Assembly (NCBI GenBank): GCA_958439195.1
Contig: OY288160.1
Span: 461,420-525,419 of the forward strand
DNA from: an uncultured Paracoccaceae bacterium
GTDB taxonomy: Bacteria > Pseudomonadota > Alphaproteobacteria > Rhodobacterales > Rhodobacteraceae
DNA: 64,000 nt
Direction: 5' to 3'
Part shown: positions 24,621-32,974 of the stretch, in pieces
Position numbering within the stretch: position 1 is the first letter of the stretch
How the letters are laid out: every line of letters starts with the position of its first letter
Position numbers and translations under genes: made by a program
Notes under the pieces: model-generated
Told to the model about the DNA's origin: nothing
Databases searched by the model: none
What the model saw: the letters and a program-made list of their open reading frames with translations, nothing else

Positions 24621-26558
24621 TCAGGTCTCCATTCGGATGCGTGCGACAGCAAAGGCATCAAGGCCAGTTGTTCCGTCGAAGGGGGTTGTATGATCCATGT
24701 GGTCCGGGGCCTGTGTTGCGGTGGCGAAATTGTTGGCATCAAGTATCGCGATGCTGCTGCCACCGGGCACATCAATCGTCACTTGTTCGGGCCCGGCATT
24801 TCCTATCCAGAGTTCACGGCCCGCAGTTCCCTGCGCTGCAAAGGCGACAACCTGCGCGCAGGATGCTATGTCGAGCGAGACCATTGGGGCACCGCGAAGC
24901 CTCGCAAGGCCGCGAAGCACGTGGAATACCGGATAGACGCCTCCATGACACTCGAACCACGGCCTTGGAAATTCAGCGGATGCAGAAATCGCGCCGAATG
25001 GGCCGGTGCCGCCCCCGAGTGTCACGAAGGCCGAACCGCCGCGTGCGAAGGCTGCAAAATAACCCAGAGCCCAGACAGCGCCGAAAAGGCCACGCTGCCG
25101 AGGATCGTTAAGATTCATTGCCTGACGGATGTTCTGCGGATTGGCCTTTGCCGCCGCACCATAGGGATTGTCACGCATGCCGATGGCGGAGGGGCCGACA
25201 CCCCAAGGCGTTTTATCTGCAATAGCAGCGACCGACTTCACGATGGCAGGATAGGCTTCCCGCGTTTCCATCACCGAGCGGTCGTCTCCTGCATGGACCA
25301 GCGGCGAGGTGGTGAACGTCACCAGATCAAGTAGGTCCGCAGGCGGTCGCTTCCTGTTCAGCTCAGTGAAATAACTGAACATTCCGCCCGCTATACGTGC
25401 CTTCGGGAATGCCGCCCGCGCAGTATCGTAGAGAGCGCTTGCCTCTGGCGCATCCGGCCACGGCGATCCCGGCAAGGTGCATTTAAGATCGGGCGCTGGC
25501 GAGACAAGAACTGTTGGAAACGGGTCGCCCAGATCCCTCGCCGTAGCGCCGAGCGCGATCACCTCGGCCTGCGCCCCTGCATTATCCGTACGCTCGATCA
25601 CTGCTTCCAGCCAAGGCTCCGCCCCAATATCGCGCACGACCTTCAGCATGCAGGAAAGCGTTTCAAGCCGATGCCCGGCCCGTGGATCGTGGTGCAGCAT
25701 CACATGGGCCGGTCCCAGGTCGCGAAGAAGGTCAGCCGCACCCGCATTCGTTGCGGCGTCCTCGGGGCGCATCCCGATCCCCAGCGGCGGCACAACGCCA
25801 ATCTCCCCTCCCAGATTTAGCGTGATGGCCCGCTGCACCGCATGTTCCGGCCTGCCGCCAGAGACCTTGACGGTGATCTTCTGGTCCACGCCCTCACCAG
25901 CAGGGATCAGGTAAGGCCAAGGCTTCGCTAGCGGTCGCACATAGGTCTTGTAGGAGGCATCGGTCCAGTTTCGCTGATCCTCCATCTCGTAAGTGTCGCC
26001 TTCCATCAGGGTGACCACCCTTGCACCGCCGGATGTATGATGGGTCAAAGCTCGCAGGTTCATCATCGGCTGCACAGGATCGATTATATCAGGAAAGCGG
26101 TGCTCGATTGTACAACCATCCGTATGCTCGATCGTCACCGGCACACCCGCTATGCCGTCTATCGGATGCAGTATGACGAAGCCAGTCCGGTTGGTCAGGA
26201 AGCCGCCATCCGTCTTCCCCTTGCCGGCGAAGGTCAGCCATCCTCCAGCGCTGCCTTCAATCACGGCTTCGTAGGCGAAAGACTGAACCGCGTCGGCAGC
26301 CACGGCATGGAAGGTCACCCGGAACCTGTTCTCCGTTTCGCTGACATCTAGACGGGAAATCGTCGGGTTGTAGGTCCCCCAATCCTTGTCGCGCACGATG
26401 AAGGAGACGGCGCGCAGCACCTCCTCGCCGTCCCAGCGAATGTAGCGCAGGTTGCCGGCTTCCAGTTCCGCGGAGAGCTTGCCTGCCCTTAACACGCGGT
26501 GAGGCACGACTGTTTCTTCTGTACCGTAGAGTGCAATAGCGCGGGATGGGTTCTGCAT
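24621..26558 (-). CDS. apnL: second D-apionate lactonase, long form
   Basis: The 645-aa protein (ATG at 26558 with GAAGG upstream; a TTG at 26573 is the alternative) is a paralogue of the chromosomal ApnL at 1057-2691. It shares RDKDWGTY (about 54), TGFVILHPIDGIAGVPVTIE (about 125), YEMEDQRNWTDASYKTYVRP (about 190) and GMRDNPYG (about 465). It is about 100 residues longer. Inside an operon with a CUT2 importer and denD, it implies uptake and hydrolysis of a branched or four-carbon sugar lactone; D-apionolactone is the family's known substrate. Confidence 0.82.
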   Translation of the reverse strand: MQNPSRAIALYGTEETVVPHRVLRAGKLSAELEAGNLRYIRWDGEEVLRAVSFIVRDKDWGTYNPTISRLDVSETENRFRVTFHAVAADAVQSFAYEAVIEGSAGGWLTFAGKGKTDGGFLTNRTGFVILHPIDGIAGVPVTIEHTDGCTIEHRFPDIIDPVQPMMNLRALTHHTSGGARVVTLMEGDTYEMEDQRNWTDASYKTYVRPLAKPWPYLIPAGEGVDQKITVKVSGGRPEHAVQRAITLNLGGEIGVVPPLGIGMRPEDAATNAGAADLLRDLGPAHVMLHHDPRAGHRLETLSCMLKVVRDIGAEPWLEAVIERTDNAGAQAEVIALGATARDLGDPFPTVLVSPAPDLKCTLPGSPWPDAPEASALYDTARAAFPKARIAGGMFSYFTELNRKRPPADLLDLVTFTTSPLVHAGDDRSVMETREAYPAIVKSVAAIADKTPWGVGPSAIGMRDNPYGAAAKANPQNIRQAMNLNDPRQRGLFGAVWALGYFAAFARGGSAFVTLGGGTGPFGAISASAEFPRPWFECHGGVYPVFHVLRGLARLRGAPMVSLDIASCAQVVAFAAQGTAGRELWIGNAGPEQVTIDVPGGSSIAILDANNFATATQAPDHMDHTTPFDGTTGLDAFAVARIRMET

Positions 26559-26569
26559 TTGTGCCTTCG

Positions 26570-27544
26570 TCAAGTGCGGGTCGATCGCCAGGTGATCAGC
26601 CGTTCGGCCAGGAGCGCAATAATGATGATCGAGCCGATGGCCGTGCCCTGCCAGAACGGCGACACGCCCATCAGGTTCAGGCCGTTACGTATCATCACCA
26701 TGATCAGCACGCCCATCAGGGTACCGATGATCGAACCGCGCCCACCATAGAGACTGGCCCCGCCGATGACGACTGCGGCGATAGCATCAAGTTCAAGACC
26801 ACTGCCCGCCATCGGATCGGCCGACATCACCTGGGCCAAGCTAAAGGTCACAGCTACCGAGGCAAGCGCGCTGGATACCACATAGGGCAGGACGGAATAA
26901 GTCGCCACAGAAAGGCCCGCAGCCCGCGCCGCTTCACGGTTTGACCCAACGGCATATATCGTTCGTCCGCCCTTCGTATAGGTTAGATATCCCCAGGCAG
27001 AAAGATAGAGGACAATCAGGAAAAGCACATTGGCAGGGATGCCGAGAAGGCTGGAATATACGATGTTCTCCAACTCGGGAGGCAACCCGGAAATGCTGCG
27101 TTGACCCGAGAAGATGAACGAAAGGCTACGACCGATCGCCATGACGCCAAGCGTCACGACGAAGGGTGCCAACCCTATGAGCGCGATCAGAACTCCAGAG
27201 AAGAGACCGATCGCGGCCCCCGAGAGAACCGCAATGGGAATTGCCGCAGAGATAGGCATAGTCTGAAGGAGTTGCGCAAGAATTATGCCCGTCAGACCGA
27301 ACACTGCCCCCACCGAAAGGTCTATGCCACCTATTAAGATCACGAAGGTCATGCCAACCGCAACGATACCGACCACGACCGACTGGTCGAGGATATTGAA
27401 GATGTTGCGCTCGGTCAGAAATACCGGTGAAGAAAAGGATAAGATGACCGCCAGCGCGAGCGCAAGGCAGAACATCCGAAACTCCAGGCTGTGCAAGATC
27501 TTGAATATGGATCCTGGTCCACGGGAAGCTGCTGCGTCGGTCAT
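26570..27544 (-). CDS. CUT2-family sugar ABC transporter permease
   Basis: The 324-aa protein is a BPD_transp_2 permease with about eight to ten membrane spans and the conserved ILIGGIDLSVGAVFGLTG (about 69), the AVGSNREAARAAGLSV loop (about 195) and VIGGASLYGGRGSIIGT (about 258). Its ATG overlaps the ATPase stop (ATGA) and it lies 11 bases upstream of apnL. It forms the channel of the importer with the ATPase at 27541 and the binding protein at 29491; a single permease gene implies a homodimer. Confidence 0.9.
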   Translation of the reverse strand: MTDAAASRGPGSIFKILHSLEFRMFCLALALAVILSFSSPVFLTERNIFNILDQSVVVGIVAVGMTFVILIGGIDLSVGAVFGLTGIILAQLLQTMPISAAIPIAVLSGAAIGLFSGVLIALIGLAPFVVTLGVMAIGRSLSFIFSGQRSISGLPPELENIVYSSLLGIPANVLFLIVLYLSAWGYLTYTKGGRTIYAVGSNREAARAAGLSVATYSVLPYVVSSALASVAVTFSLAQVMSADPMAGSGLELDAIAAVVIGGASLYGGRGSIIGTLMGVLIMVMIRNGLNLMGVSPFWQGTAIGSIIIIALLAERLITWRSTRT

Positions 27545-29436
27545 TTGTCCTCCTCTCCGGCGCGCAGGAGGGCCTGCACCCGCGCCTCTATCTCATCTGG
27601 CGACGGCGCCGATGCATTGCCTGCCAAAGTAACTCCGATCCATCCAAGGTCGTGTCCACGTTTGTCCGTCATCTGGACCAGCATGGTCTGGTGAGTGTCG
27701 TCGCTCTCCTTGACGAATTCATTGCGCCGTGCGGCTAAAGCGATCGGGATACGTGTCTCGTCAAACCGCAACGCCTCGCCAGGCGCGAGACCGGCCAAAG
27801 TCCGGCCCGCCTGAGCAAGACAAATCAGATCATCTCGGTCCAGAAGCGTCCAGAATGCATCGGCTTCAAACTCCTGCGCGAAGGCTTTAAGGAGGGCCTG
27901 ATTGCGCGCAGTCGAGGTTCGCGGCGCCGCCAACAGCGTCAGCTTTTCCTCTGTAAGGCGCGCGGCCGGAAGGTCCGCGATCGTGTAGCCGTCACTAACG
28001 ACCACGATCCGCTCTGCTAGCCCCAACAATTCCTCGAAGTCGGATGAAATCACGATAACGGCCATGCCGGCATCAGCGGCGCCCTGAAGGATTCGATAGA
28101 TGGACGAGCGCGTTCCTATGTCCACTCCTTTGGTTGGCTCGTCGAGGATCAAGACCTCTGGGTCGGTTAGCAACCAGCGGGCTATGATGATCTTTTGCTG
28201 CATGCCGCCAGAGAAGTTGAGGAGACTCGAGTCCAACCGATCCGCCGGCAATCCCAAGTCCTTGATCAATTCCGCGATGCGTGTTGTGCACTTGCCATAG
28301 CCACGACCGAAGCCGCGATGCAGGCCCAGATGCGCCAGCAACAGGTTCTCGCGCACCGACATATCGGGGACGATGTTCTGTGCGCGCCTGTCTTCGGCCA
28401 CGAACCCCAGACCTGCGCGAACGGCGTCGGCGGGTTTGCGGAACGTGACGGGTCTTCCCCGCACAAGGATCTCACCATCCTGATGCGGTCGGAGGCCCCA
28501 GATGGCTTCGGCGGCTTCCGACCGACCGGCCCCGACTAAACCGCCGAGGCCCAGAATCTCGCCCTTGTGGACAGCAAAGCTTACATCCCGCACCCAAGGC
28601 GCTGACTTGAGATGGCGAACCTCAAACACCACCTCGTTCGTCTTGGGACGCGACGCGCTGCGGGCCGAATAGATTGCACCGATGTCCCGACCGACCATAT
28701 GCTGGATAACATCGCCTTGCGTTAGGCTTGATGTCTCCACATCTTCGACAACCGACTGCCCCTCGCGCAGGATTGTCACGCGATCCGTGATGGCGAAAAC
28801 CTCCTCCAGCCGGTGCGACACGAAGGCCAAAGCGCGGCCGCCGTCGCGCAAGCGCGCCATGATATCGAACAGGCGGCTGACCTCTGTGGCAGACAAAGAT
28901 GCCGTCGGCTCGTCGAAGATCACCAGCCTAGCATCCAGCGCCAGCGCTTTGGCGATTTCCACCAGCTGCCTCTGCGCGGCGGACAAGAGCCTCACTTCCG
29001 CATCCAAGGGCAAGACGTGTTCGTGGCCGAGACCGGAAAGCAGCGTGCTGGCCTTGCTGCGCATCGCCTTGAAGGACAGGCGCCCTGGTGTTGCGAGATC
29101 GGGAAGAAAAATGTTCTCCAGAACTGTCAGATCAGGAGCCAGCGATGTCTCCTGTGCGACCAGCGCGATTCCCTGCTGCAATGCATTGCGCGTCGATGTC
29201 AGGACCAAAGGAGCGCCGTTCAGAGTGATGTCGCCCCCCGAGGGCTGGATATGTCCGGAAATGATTCTTGAAAGCGTGGACTTTCCCGCTCCATTTGCAC
29301 CCAGCAAGCCCACGACTTCACCCGGCCGCAGTGTCAGCGCGGCGTCGGTCAGAGCCTGAGTCTTGCCGAACGCCTTGGACACGCCGCGAGCGGTAAGCAA
29401 TGGTTCGGTGCGGGTCTGGGACTTGAGCGTGTTCAT
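27541..29436 (-). CDS. CUT2 sugar ABC transporter ATPase with long C-terminal extension
   Basis: The 631-aa protein has two fused ABC domains. The first has GLLGANGAGKST (about 43) and IFDEPTASL (about 168). The second has a degenerate Walker A (GGLVGAGRSEA, about 288), NFSGGMQQK (about 400) and ILDEPTKGVD (about 423). RbsA-type proteins end near residue 500; here about 125 further residues follow, containing DRDDLICLAQAGRTLAGL and a QMTDKRGHDLGWIGVTL stretch. The extension may be a small sensory domain; I cannot name it. The gene sits between the binding protein and the permease. Confidence 0.88.
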   Translation of the reverse strand: MNTLKSQTRTEPLLTARGVSKAFGKTQALTDAALTLRPGEVVGLLGANGAGKSTLSRIISGHIQPSGGDITLNGAPLVLTSTRNALQQGIALVAQETSLAPDLTVLENIFLPDLATPGRLSFKAMRSKASTLLSGLGHEHVLPLDAEVRLLSAAQRQLVEIAKALALDARLVIFDEPTASLSATEVSRLFDIMARLRDGGRALAFVSHRLEEVFAITDRVTILREGQSVVEDVETSSLTQGDVIQHMVGRDIGAIYSARSASRPKTNEVVFEVRHLKSAPWVRDVSFAVHKGEILGLGGLVGAGRSEAAEAIWGLRPHQDGEILVRGRPVTFRKPADAVRAGLGFVAEDRRAQNIVPDMSVRENLLLAHLGLHRGFGRGYGKCTTRIAELIKDLGLPADRLDSSLLNFSGGMQQKIIIARWLLTDPEVLILDEPTKGVDIGTRSSIYRILQGAADAGMAVIVISSDFEELLGLAERIVVVSDGYTIADLPAARLTEEKLTLLAAPRTSTARNQALLKAFAQEFEADAFWTLLDRDDLICLAQAGRTLAGLAPGEALRFDETRIPIALAARRNEFVKESDDTHQTMLVQMTDKRGHDLGWIGVTLAGNASAPSPDEIEARVQALLRAGEEDK

Positions 29437-29452
29437 CTGGATATGGAAAAAG

Positions 29453-29480
29453 TGCCAGGGTGACCGTGGTCACCCTGGCA
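29453..29480 (-). terminator. strong intercistronic hairpin after the binding-protein gene
   Basis: TGCCAGGGTGACC pairs perfectly with GGTCACCCTGGCA around a two-base loop, 11 bases past the binding-protein stop and before the ATPase gene. There is no T run. Such hairpins often protect the binding-protein mRNA or reduce read-through so that it is made in excess. Confidence 0.6.
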
Positions 29481-29490
29481 TCAAGTGGGT

Positions 29491-30474
29491 TTACTGCATC
29501 TCGTTCGCGAAGACGGTCTCCCGGATCGTCGGCAGCATCTCCTCGATATTGCTGGATGTGACAATCAAGATCGGAACCGTGATTTCCTTCTCCGGGGTGC
29601 CGCCATTAAGATGTTCAACCATGGCTTCCGCAGAGCGCACCCCCATCAGATAGGGCTGCTGCATACCCGACACGACCAGTTCGCCGGACTGAAGCAGGGG
29701 GACAAATTCGGGGATGCCATCAAAGGCTCCAACGAGGACCTCGCCGTCCATCCGCGCGGCCTTGATCGCGCGCAATGCACCCAACGTCGGGCCGTCCGTC
29801 TGGACGAACATGCCCGTCATGTTCGGGTTCGCCGTGATCATATCCTGCGTGAACTTGAACGTCTCGTCGGCGGTGTAGGACTGCATCTGCTGCAACCCGG
29901 CGTCGCCGGTAATGCCTGCCGCAGTGACGGCGTCCTTGAAGCCTTTCGTGCGGGCCTGCCCATTCAGGCGTGCCTGGCTGATGCCGACAATACCGATGCT
30001 GCCGCCTTCCTTGCCCGCCGCCTTCATCGCCTCGGCCAATGCCTCGCCAACCCCAGACGCTCCCTCGTAGTTGTTCGAGCCAATGACAGATACGTATTCA
30101 CCCGAATCCGTGCCGATGTCCGCGATTACGACTGGGATCCCCGCGTCCGCCGCCAGCGACAGGACGGCGGGGGCTGTGCTGCTGTCGGTCGGCGACATGA
30201 TGATGCCCGCGACACCACGTGCGATGGCGTCCTGCGCATTCTGGAGCTGCGTCTGCGGGTCGTTGGTGCTGTCGAGAGCTGCAAAGCCGTAGCCCTGCGC
30301 CTCTGCCACCGATTTCACGCCTTCGGAAACATACCGCCAGAAGGCAAGGTCGAGGCCGGGCGTTATGTAGACCAGTTCCCCCTTGTCTTGCGCCAGCACG
30401 GGTGCGCCAAGGCCCAAGGTCAGGGCCATAGCGCTGGATGCTGCCACTGCGGCTAATGTTCTGCGAGTAATCAT
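29491..30474 (-). CDS. periplasmic sugar-binding protein (RbsB type)
   Basis: The 327-aa protein has an N-terminal signal peptide (ITRRTLAAVAASSAMAL to AQD, about 29 residues). The mature part is a type I periplasmic fold: SPTDSSTAPAVLSLAADAGI (about 94), GIVGISQARLNGQARTKGF (about 160) and AFDGIPEFVPLL (about 250). Its ATG overlaps the GntR stop, so it is the second gene of the operon. With the downstream ApnL and DenD, the ligand is probably a sugar acid, lactone or branched sugar. Confidence 0.9.
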   Translation of the reverse strand: MITRRTLAAVAASSAMALTLGLGAPVLAQDKGELVYITPGLDLAFWRYVSEGVKSVAEAQGYGFAALDSTNDPQTQLQNAQDAIARGVAGIIMSPTDSSTAPAVLSLAADAGIPVVIADIGTDSGEYVSVIGSNNYEGASGVGEALAEAMKAAGKEGGSIGIVGISQARLNGQARTKGFKDAVTAAGITGDAGLQQMQSYTADETFKFTQDMITANPNMTGMFVQTDGPTLGALRAIKAARMDGEVLVGAFDGIPEFVPLLQSGELVVSGMQQPYLMGVRSAEAMVEHLNGGTPEKEITVPILIVTSSNIEEMLPTIRETVFANEMQ

Positions 30475-31247
30475 AAGTTTCTTCCTCCTCTGTTTATGCT
30501 CTGTCCCACCAGGCCCTCTCTGGACATGATCTGGTGGGTCGTCTCGTAGATGCGCCGCTCGTGAACCTTGAAGGCTGCTGCGGCAGCATTTCCGTCACGC
30601 AACACCAACGCGTCGAAGATCGCGCGATGGTCCGAGATGCTCACGTCGATCGCTCCGGGGCGCGCCACGACCCGGCGGCGATGATCCATCAGGTAAGCGT
30701 AGAGCGTGGTCGCGACGTCGGCGAGGACCCGGTTGGCCCCCGCGGAATAGATCACAGTGTGAAATTCACGGTCCGATATGAGGAAACTTAACGGGTCTTC
30801 CTTGGCCGCCTCCTGCGCCGCGATGAGATCTTGCAACCGTTTCAAGGACGCCGCATCGATCAGCTCTGCCGCCCGTCGCGCTAAAGCCTCCTCCACGACC
30901 AAACGCGTCCCGTGCACATCCTCCAAACTGTAGGCTTTCACATCCCTATACGGCATCTCCGCCAAAGCCAGTTCGCCAACGTTGGCGGAAATCACCATCG
31001 TCCGCGCACCCTGAACGACCGACAGGATCCCCCGTGTCGACAGTATCAGCAGCGCACCACGGATGGTTTCGCGACTAACGCGCATGGCAGACGCAAGGTC
31101 ACGTTCAGAGGGAAGCTCATCTCCAACAGATATCGCGCCTGAGGCGATCAGGGTGGCCAGCTTTTCGGCGATCGTGTTCTTCATGGGCCGGCGCGACACT
31201 TGAACCGCGCCAGATGCAGCCTCAAACAAAAGCGTCATTGCATCCAT
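30471..31247 (-). CDS. GntR/FadR-type regulator (FCD domain)
   Basis: The 258-aa protein has the winged helix (AEKLATLIASGAISVGDELPSERDL, RVSRETIRGALLIL, about 28-75) and an FCD domain with SDREFHTVIYSAGANRVLA (about 163). I chose the ATG at 31247, after AAGGCTGGCG. It is the promoter-proximal gene of its own operon (gntR, binding protein, ATPase, permease, apnL, denD), so it is most likely autoregulatory and responds to the imported sugar acid. Confidence 0.88.
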   Translation of the reverse strand: MDAMTLLFEAASGAVQVSRRPMKNTIAEKLATLIASGAISVGDELPSERDLASAMRVSRETIRGALLILSTRGILSVVQGARTMVISANVGELALAEMPYRDVKAYSLEDVHGTRLVVEEALARRAAELIDAASLKRLQDLIAAQEAAKEDPLSFLISDREFHTVIYSAGANRVLADVATTLYAYLMDHRRRVVARPGAIDVSISDHRAIFDALVLRDGNAAAAAFKVHERRIYETTHQIMSREGLVGQSINRGGRNL

Positions 31248-31275
31248 CGCCAGCCTTTCTATAGCGTTTCGTCGG

Positions 31276-31315
31276 GGAACAATTTCTGCACTACTGGTCG
31301 GAACAATGTACCAGT
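31276..31315. promoter_or_regulatory. candidate GntR operator
   Basis: ACTGGT at 31293 and ACCAGT at 31310 form an inverted repeat with an 11-base spacer, and GGAACAAT occurs twice (31276 and 31300), 24 bases apart. The site lies 29-68 bases upstream of the gntR start. The arrangement suits autoregulation but is unproven. Confidence 0.45.
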
Positions 31316-31539
31316 TAGAATGTTGAGTCAACGAGATCGTGAAGACCTTGCCCACTAGTTCCGCGTCCCTAGAAGGCTGCTGAAGATGGCGGCGACGTCC
31401 GGCAGTTTACTTTCCCTGCAGCTTGCGGCCTTTAGCATTAGGTCGTTCGGCGCAGAAGGTATGTGTGCCTTACTCGGCGTCTCAACGTCAGATGGTCGGA
31501 AGCTGGGGCAGGGGCACAAGACCAAGCACTGCCTACTAT

Positions 31540-31615
31540 GCGGGGTGCGGGTGGAACTACCCAATCGGGTCTGGTGTGCCGCCATCTCCTATCTGCCGAT
31601 TTGCCTGGACTGACC
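31540..31615 (+). pseudogene. IS3-family transposase fragment
   Basis: One plus-strand frame reads LCGVRVELPNRVWCAAISYL, which resembles the PNxVWxxDITYIP region just before the first catalytic aspartate of IS3-family integrase cores (here Asp is replaced by Ala). The fragment covers about 25 codons and has no ends of its own. The rest of 31356-31694 shows nothing recognisable. Confidence 0.4.
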
Positions 31616-31694
31616 GGTTGAAACGGGTCGGCACCTGTTCAAGGATCGGGTAGAAGCTCACAAGTTCTTCTGACACTGCCACATTTCGCTGAAA

Positions 31695-32747
31695 TCAGAA
31701 AACCACCCCATCTGTAGCGGAGGTGCCTTTGGGGGCGGCAAGTTGCAAGGCATAATCTATCGCCTCGATCAGGCTGGTCGCGTCTGCGATGCCCTGGCCG
31801 GCGATGTCGAAGGCCGTCCCGTGATCGACGGACGTTCGGATGACTGGAAGTCCCAAGGTCACATTCACGCCGCTGAGCGCTAGCCAACGCCCGGTTGCTG
31901 GATCCACTGAGAAACCCAGCAGTTTCACAGGGATATGCCCTTGATCGTGATACATGGCGACAACCGCGTCGTAATCGCCCGCGCGGAGTTTGACGAATAC
32001 AGTGTCGCCCGGGACCGGCCCAGCCACGCGTTCGCCCTGTGCGACATACTGTTTGACCAGCGGTTCCGTTACGTCAATGTCGTGGCGGCCGAAGATGCCG
32101 CCCTCGCCCGCGTGAGGATTGAGAGCCGCCACTGCAATGCGCGGGTGATCAATGCCCATCTTGCGCAGAGTTGCCAGCGTCAGGTCAATCACGCGGGCAA
32201 TTCTTTGCGCCGTCGCCTTGCCTGGTACTTCCTCCAGAGCGCAATGCGTCGTGACGTGGCTTACGCGGAACGGTCCGTGTGCCAGCATCATCACACTGCC
32301 AGTCATTCCTGTCAGGGAGGCAAGAAGTTCGGTGTGGCCAGCGAAATCATGGCCAGCAAGATGCAATGCTTCCTTGTTCAGCGGTGCGGTCACGATGCCT
32401 GTGATCTGGCCTTCCAGCGCCATACGCGTTGCAATGGCCACGGCCTGATAGGCCTGTTCTCCGGCTGCAGCGCTCAACTCGCCCCACCGGATTTCGGAGC
32501 CGGGCGGCGGTGTGGATAGAACAGCAGCACCGGCAAGGCCAGGGATGTCAGCCTCTGCTATGACTGGCGGAGGGACCAGGTCGAGTGCGGCCCCGGCACG
32601 GGCGAGCACTCCTGGATCACCAACGAGAAGCAGCGCCAGTTCCTTTGCGGCGAGCCGGCCCTTCATTTGGGCAACTGCCTTGAGTGCTATTTCGGGTCCG
32701 ATGCCTGCCGGATCGCCAAGTGTTATGGCGAGAACTGGATGCGTCAC
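31695..32747 (-). CDS. pdxA2: 4-phospho-tetronate dehydrogenase, PdxA2 type
   Basis: The 350-aa protein shows the PdxA-family signatures: ITLGDPAGIGPEIALKA (residue 8), GHDFAGHTELLA (about 130, metal-binding histidine), LNPHAGEGGIFG (about 208), MYHDQGHIPVK (about 265) and TSVDHGTAFDIAG (about 303). It uses a GTG start overlapping the stop of a small frame. The PdxA2 subgroup oxidises 4-phospho-D-threonate or 4-phospho-D-erythronate with NAD, yielding dihydroxyacetone phosphate and CO2. It is not in a vitamin B6 context; neighbours otnI, ltnD, otnK and otnC support the tetronate role. Its kinase partner may be the DUF1537 gene at 47944. Confidence 0.85.
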   Translation of the reverse strand: MTHPVLAITLGDPAGIGPEIALKAVAQMKGRLAAKELALLLVGDPGVLARAGAALDLVPPPVIAEADIPGLAGAAVLSTPPPGSEIRWGELSAAAGEQAYQAVAIATRMALEGQITGIVTAPLNKEALHLAGHDFAGHTELLASLTGMTGSVMMLAHGPFRVSHVTTHCALEEVPGKATAQRIARVIDLTLATLRKMGIDHPRIAVAALNPHAGEGGIFGRHDIDVTEPLVKQYVAQGERVAGPVPGDTVFVKLRAGDYDAVVAMYHDQGHIPVKLLGFSVDPATGRWLALSGVNVTLGLPVIRTSVDHGTAFDIAGQGIADATSLIEAIDYALQLAAPKGTSATDGVVF

Positions 32748-32860
32748 AGCGGCCTCATTTGAATTTGGATTTTCTGGAATGCATTGCCGCCATTTCCGCA
32801 GTTGATCACCAGTCTGAACGGCATATCCTTGAACACTGGGCTGAACGTACTGTCCGTCAT
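32744..32860 (-). CDS. small protein translationally coupled to pdxA2
   Basis: A 38-codon frame with a GGAGGA ribosome site ends in TGA inside the GTGA overlap with pdxA2. The product (DMPFRLVINCGNGGNAFQKI centre) has no recognised family and could be the start of a lost gene. Its ribosome site and overlap suggest that its translation feeds the GTG start of pdxA2. Confidence 0.4.
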   Translation of the reverse strand: MTDSTFSPVFKDMPFRLVINCGNGGNAFQKIQIQMRPL

Positions 32861-32974
32861 GGCTATCCTCCGTTGCCTTAAAACGGTCGTGTCGTCGTGT
32901 TTACGAAACCTTTGGCAAGCCAATTATGGTCTGACCAAGCACACCGGAGTTCTGCACAATTTTCGGAATCGACG

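Noticed and set aside
31695..32747. PdxA of vitamin B6 synthesis
   Set aside because: Neighbours are tetronate enzymes; the PdxA2 subgroup is expected here, and there is no ksgA or surA nearby.
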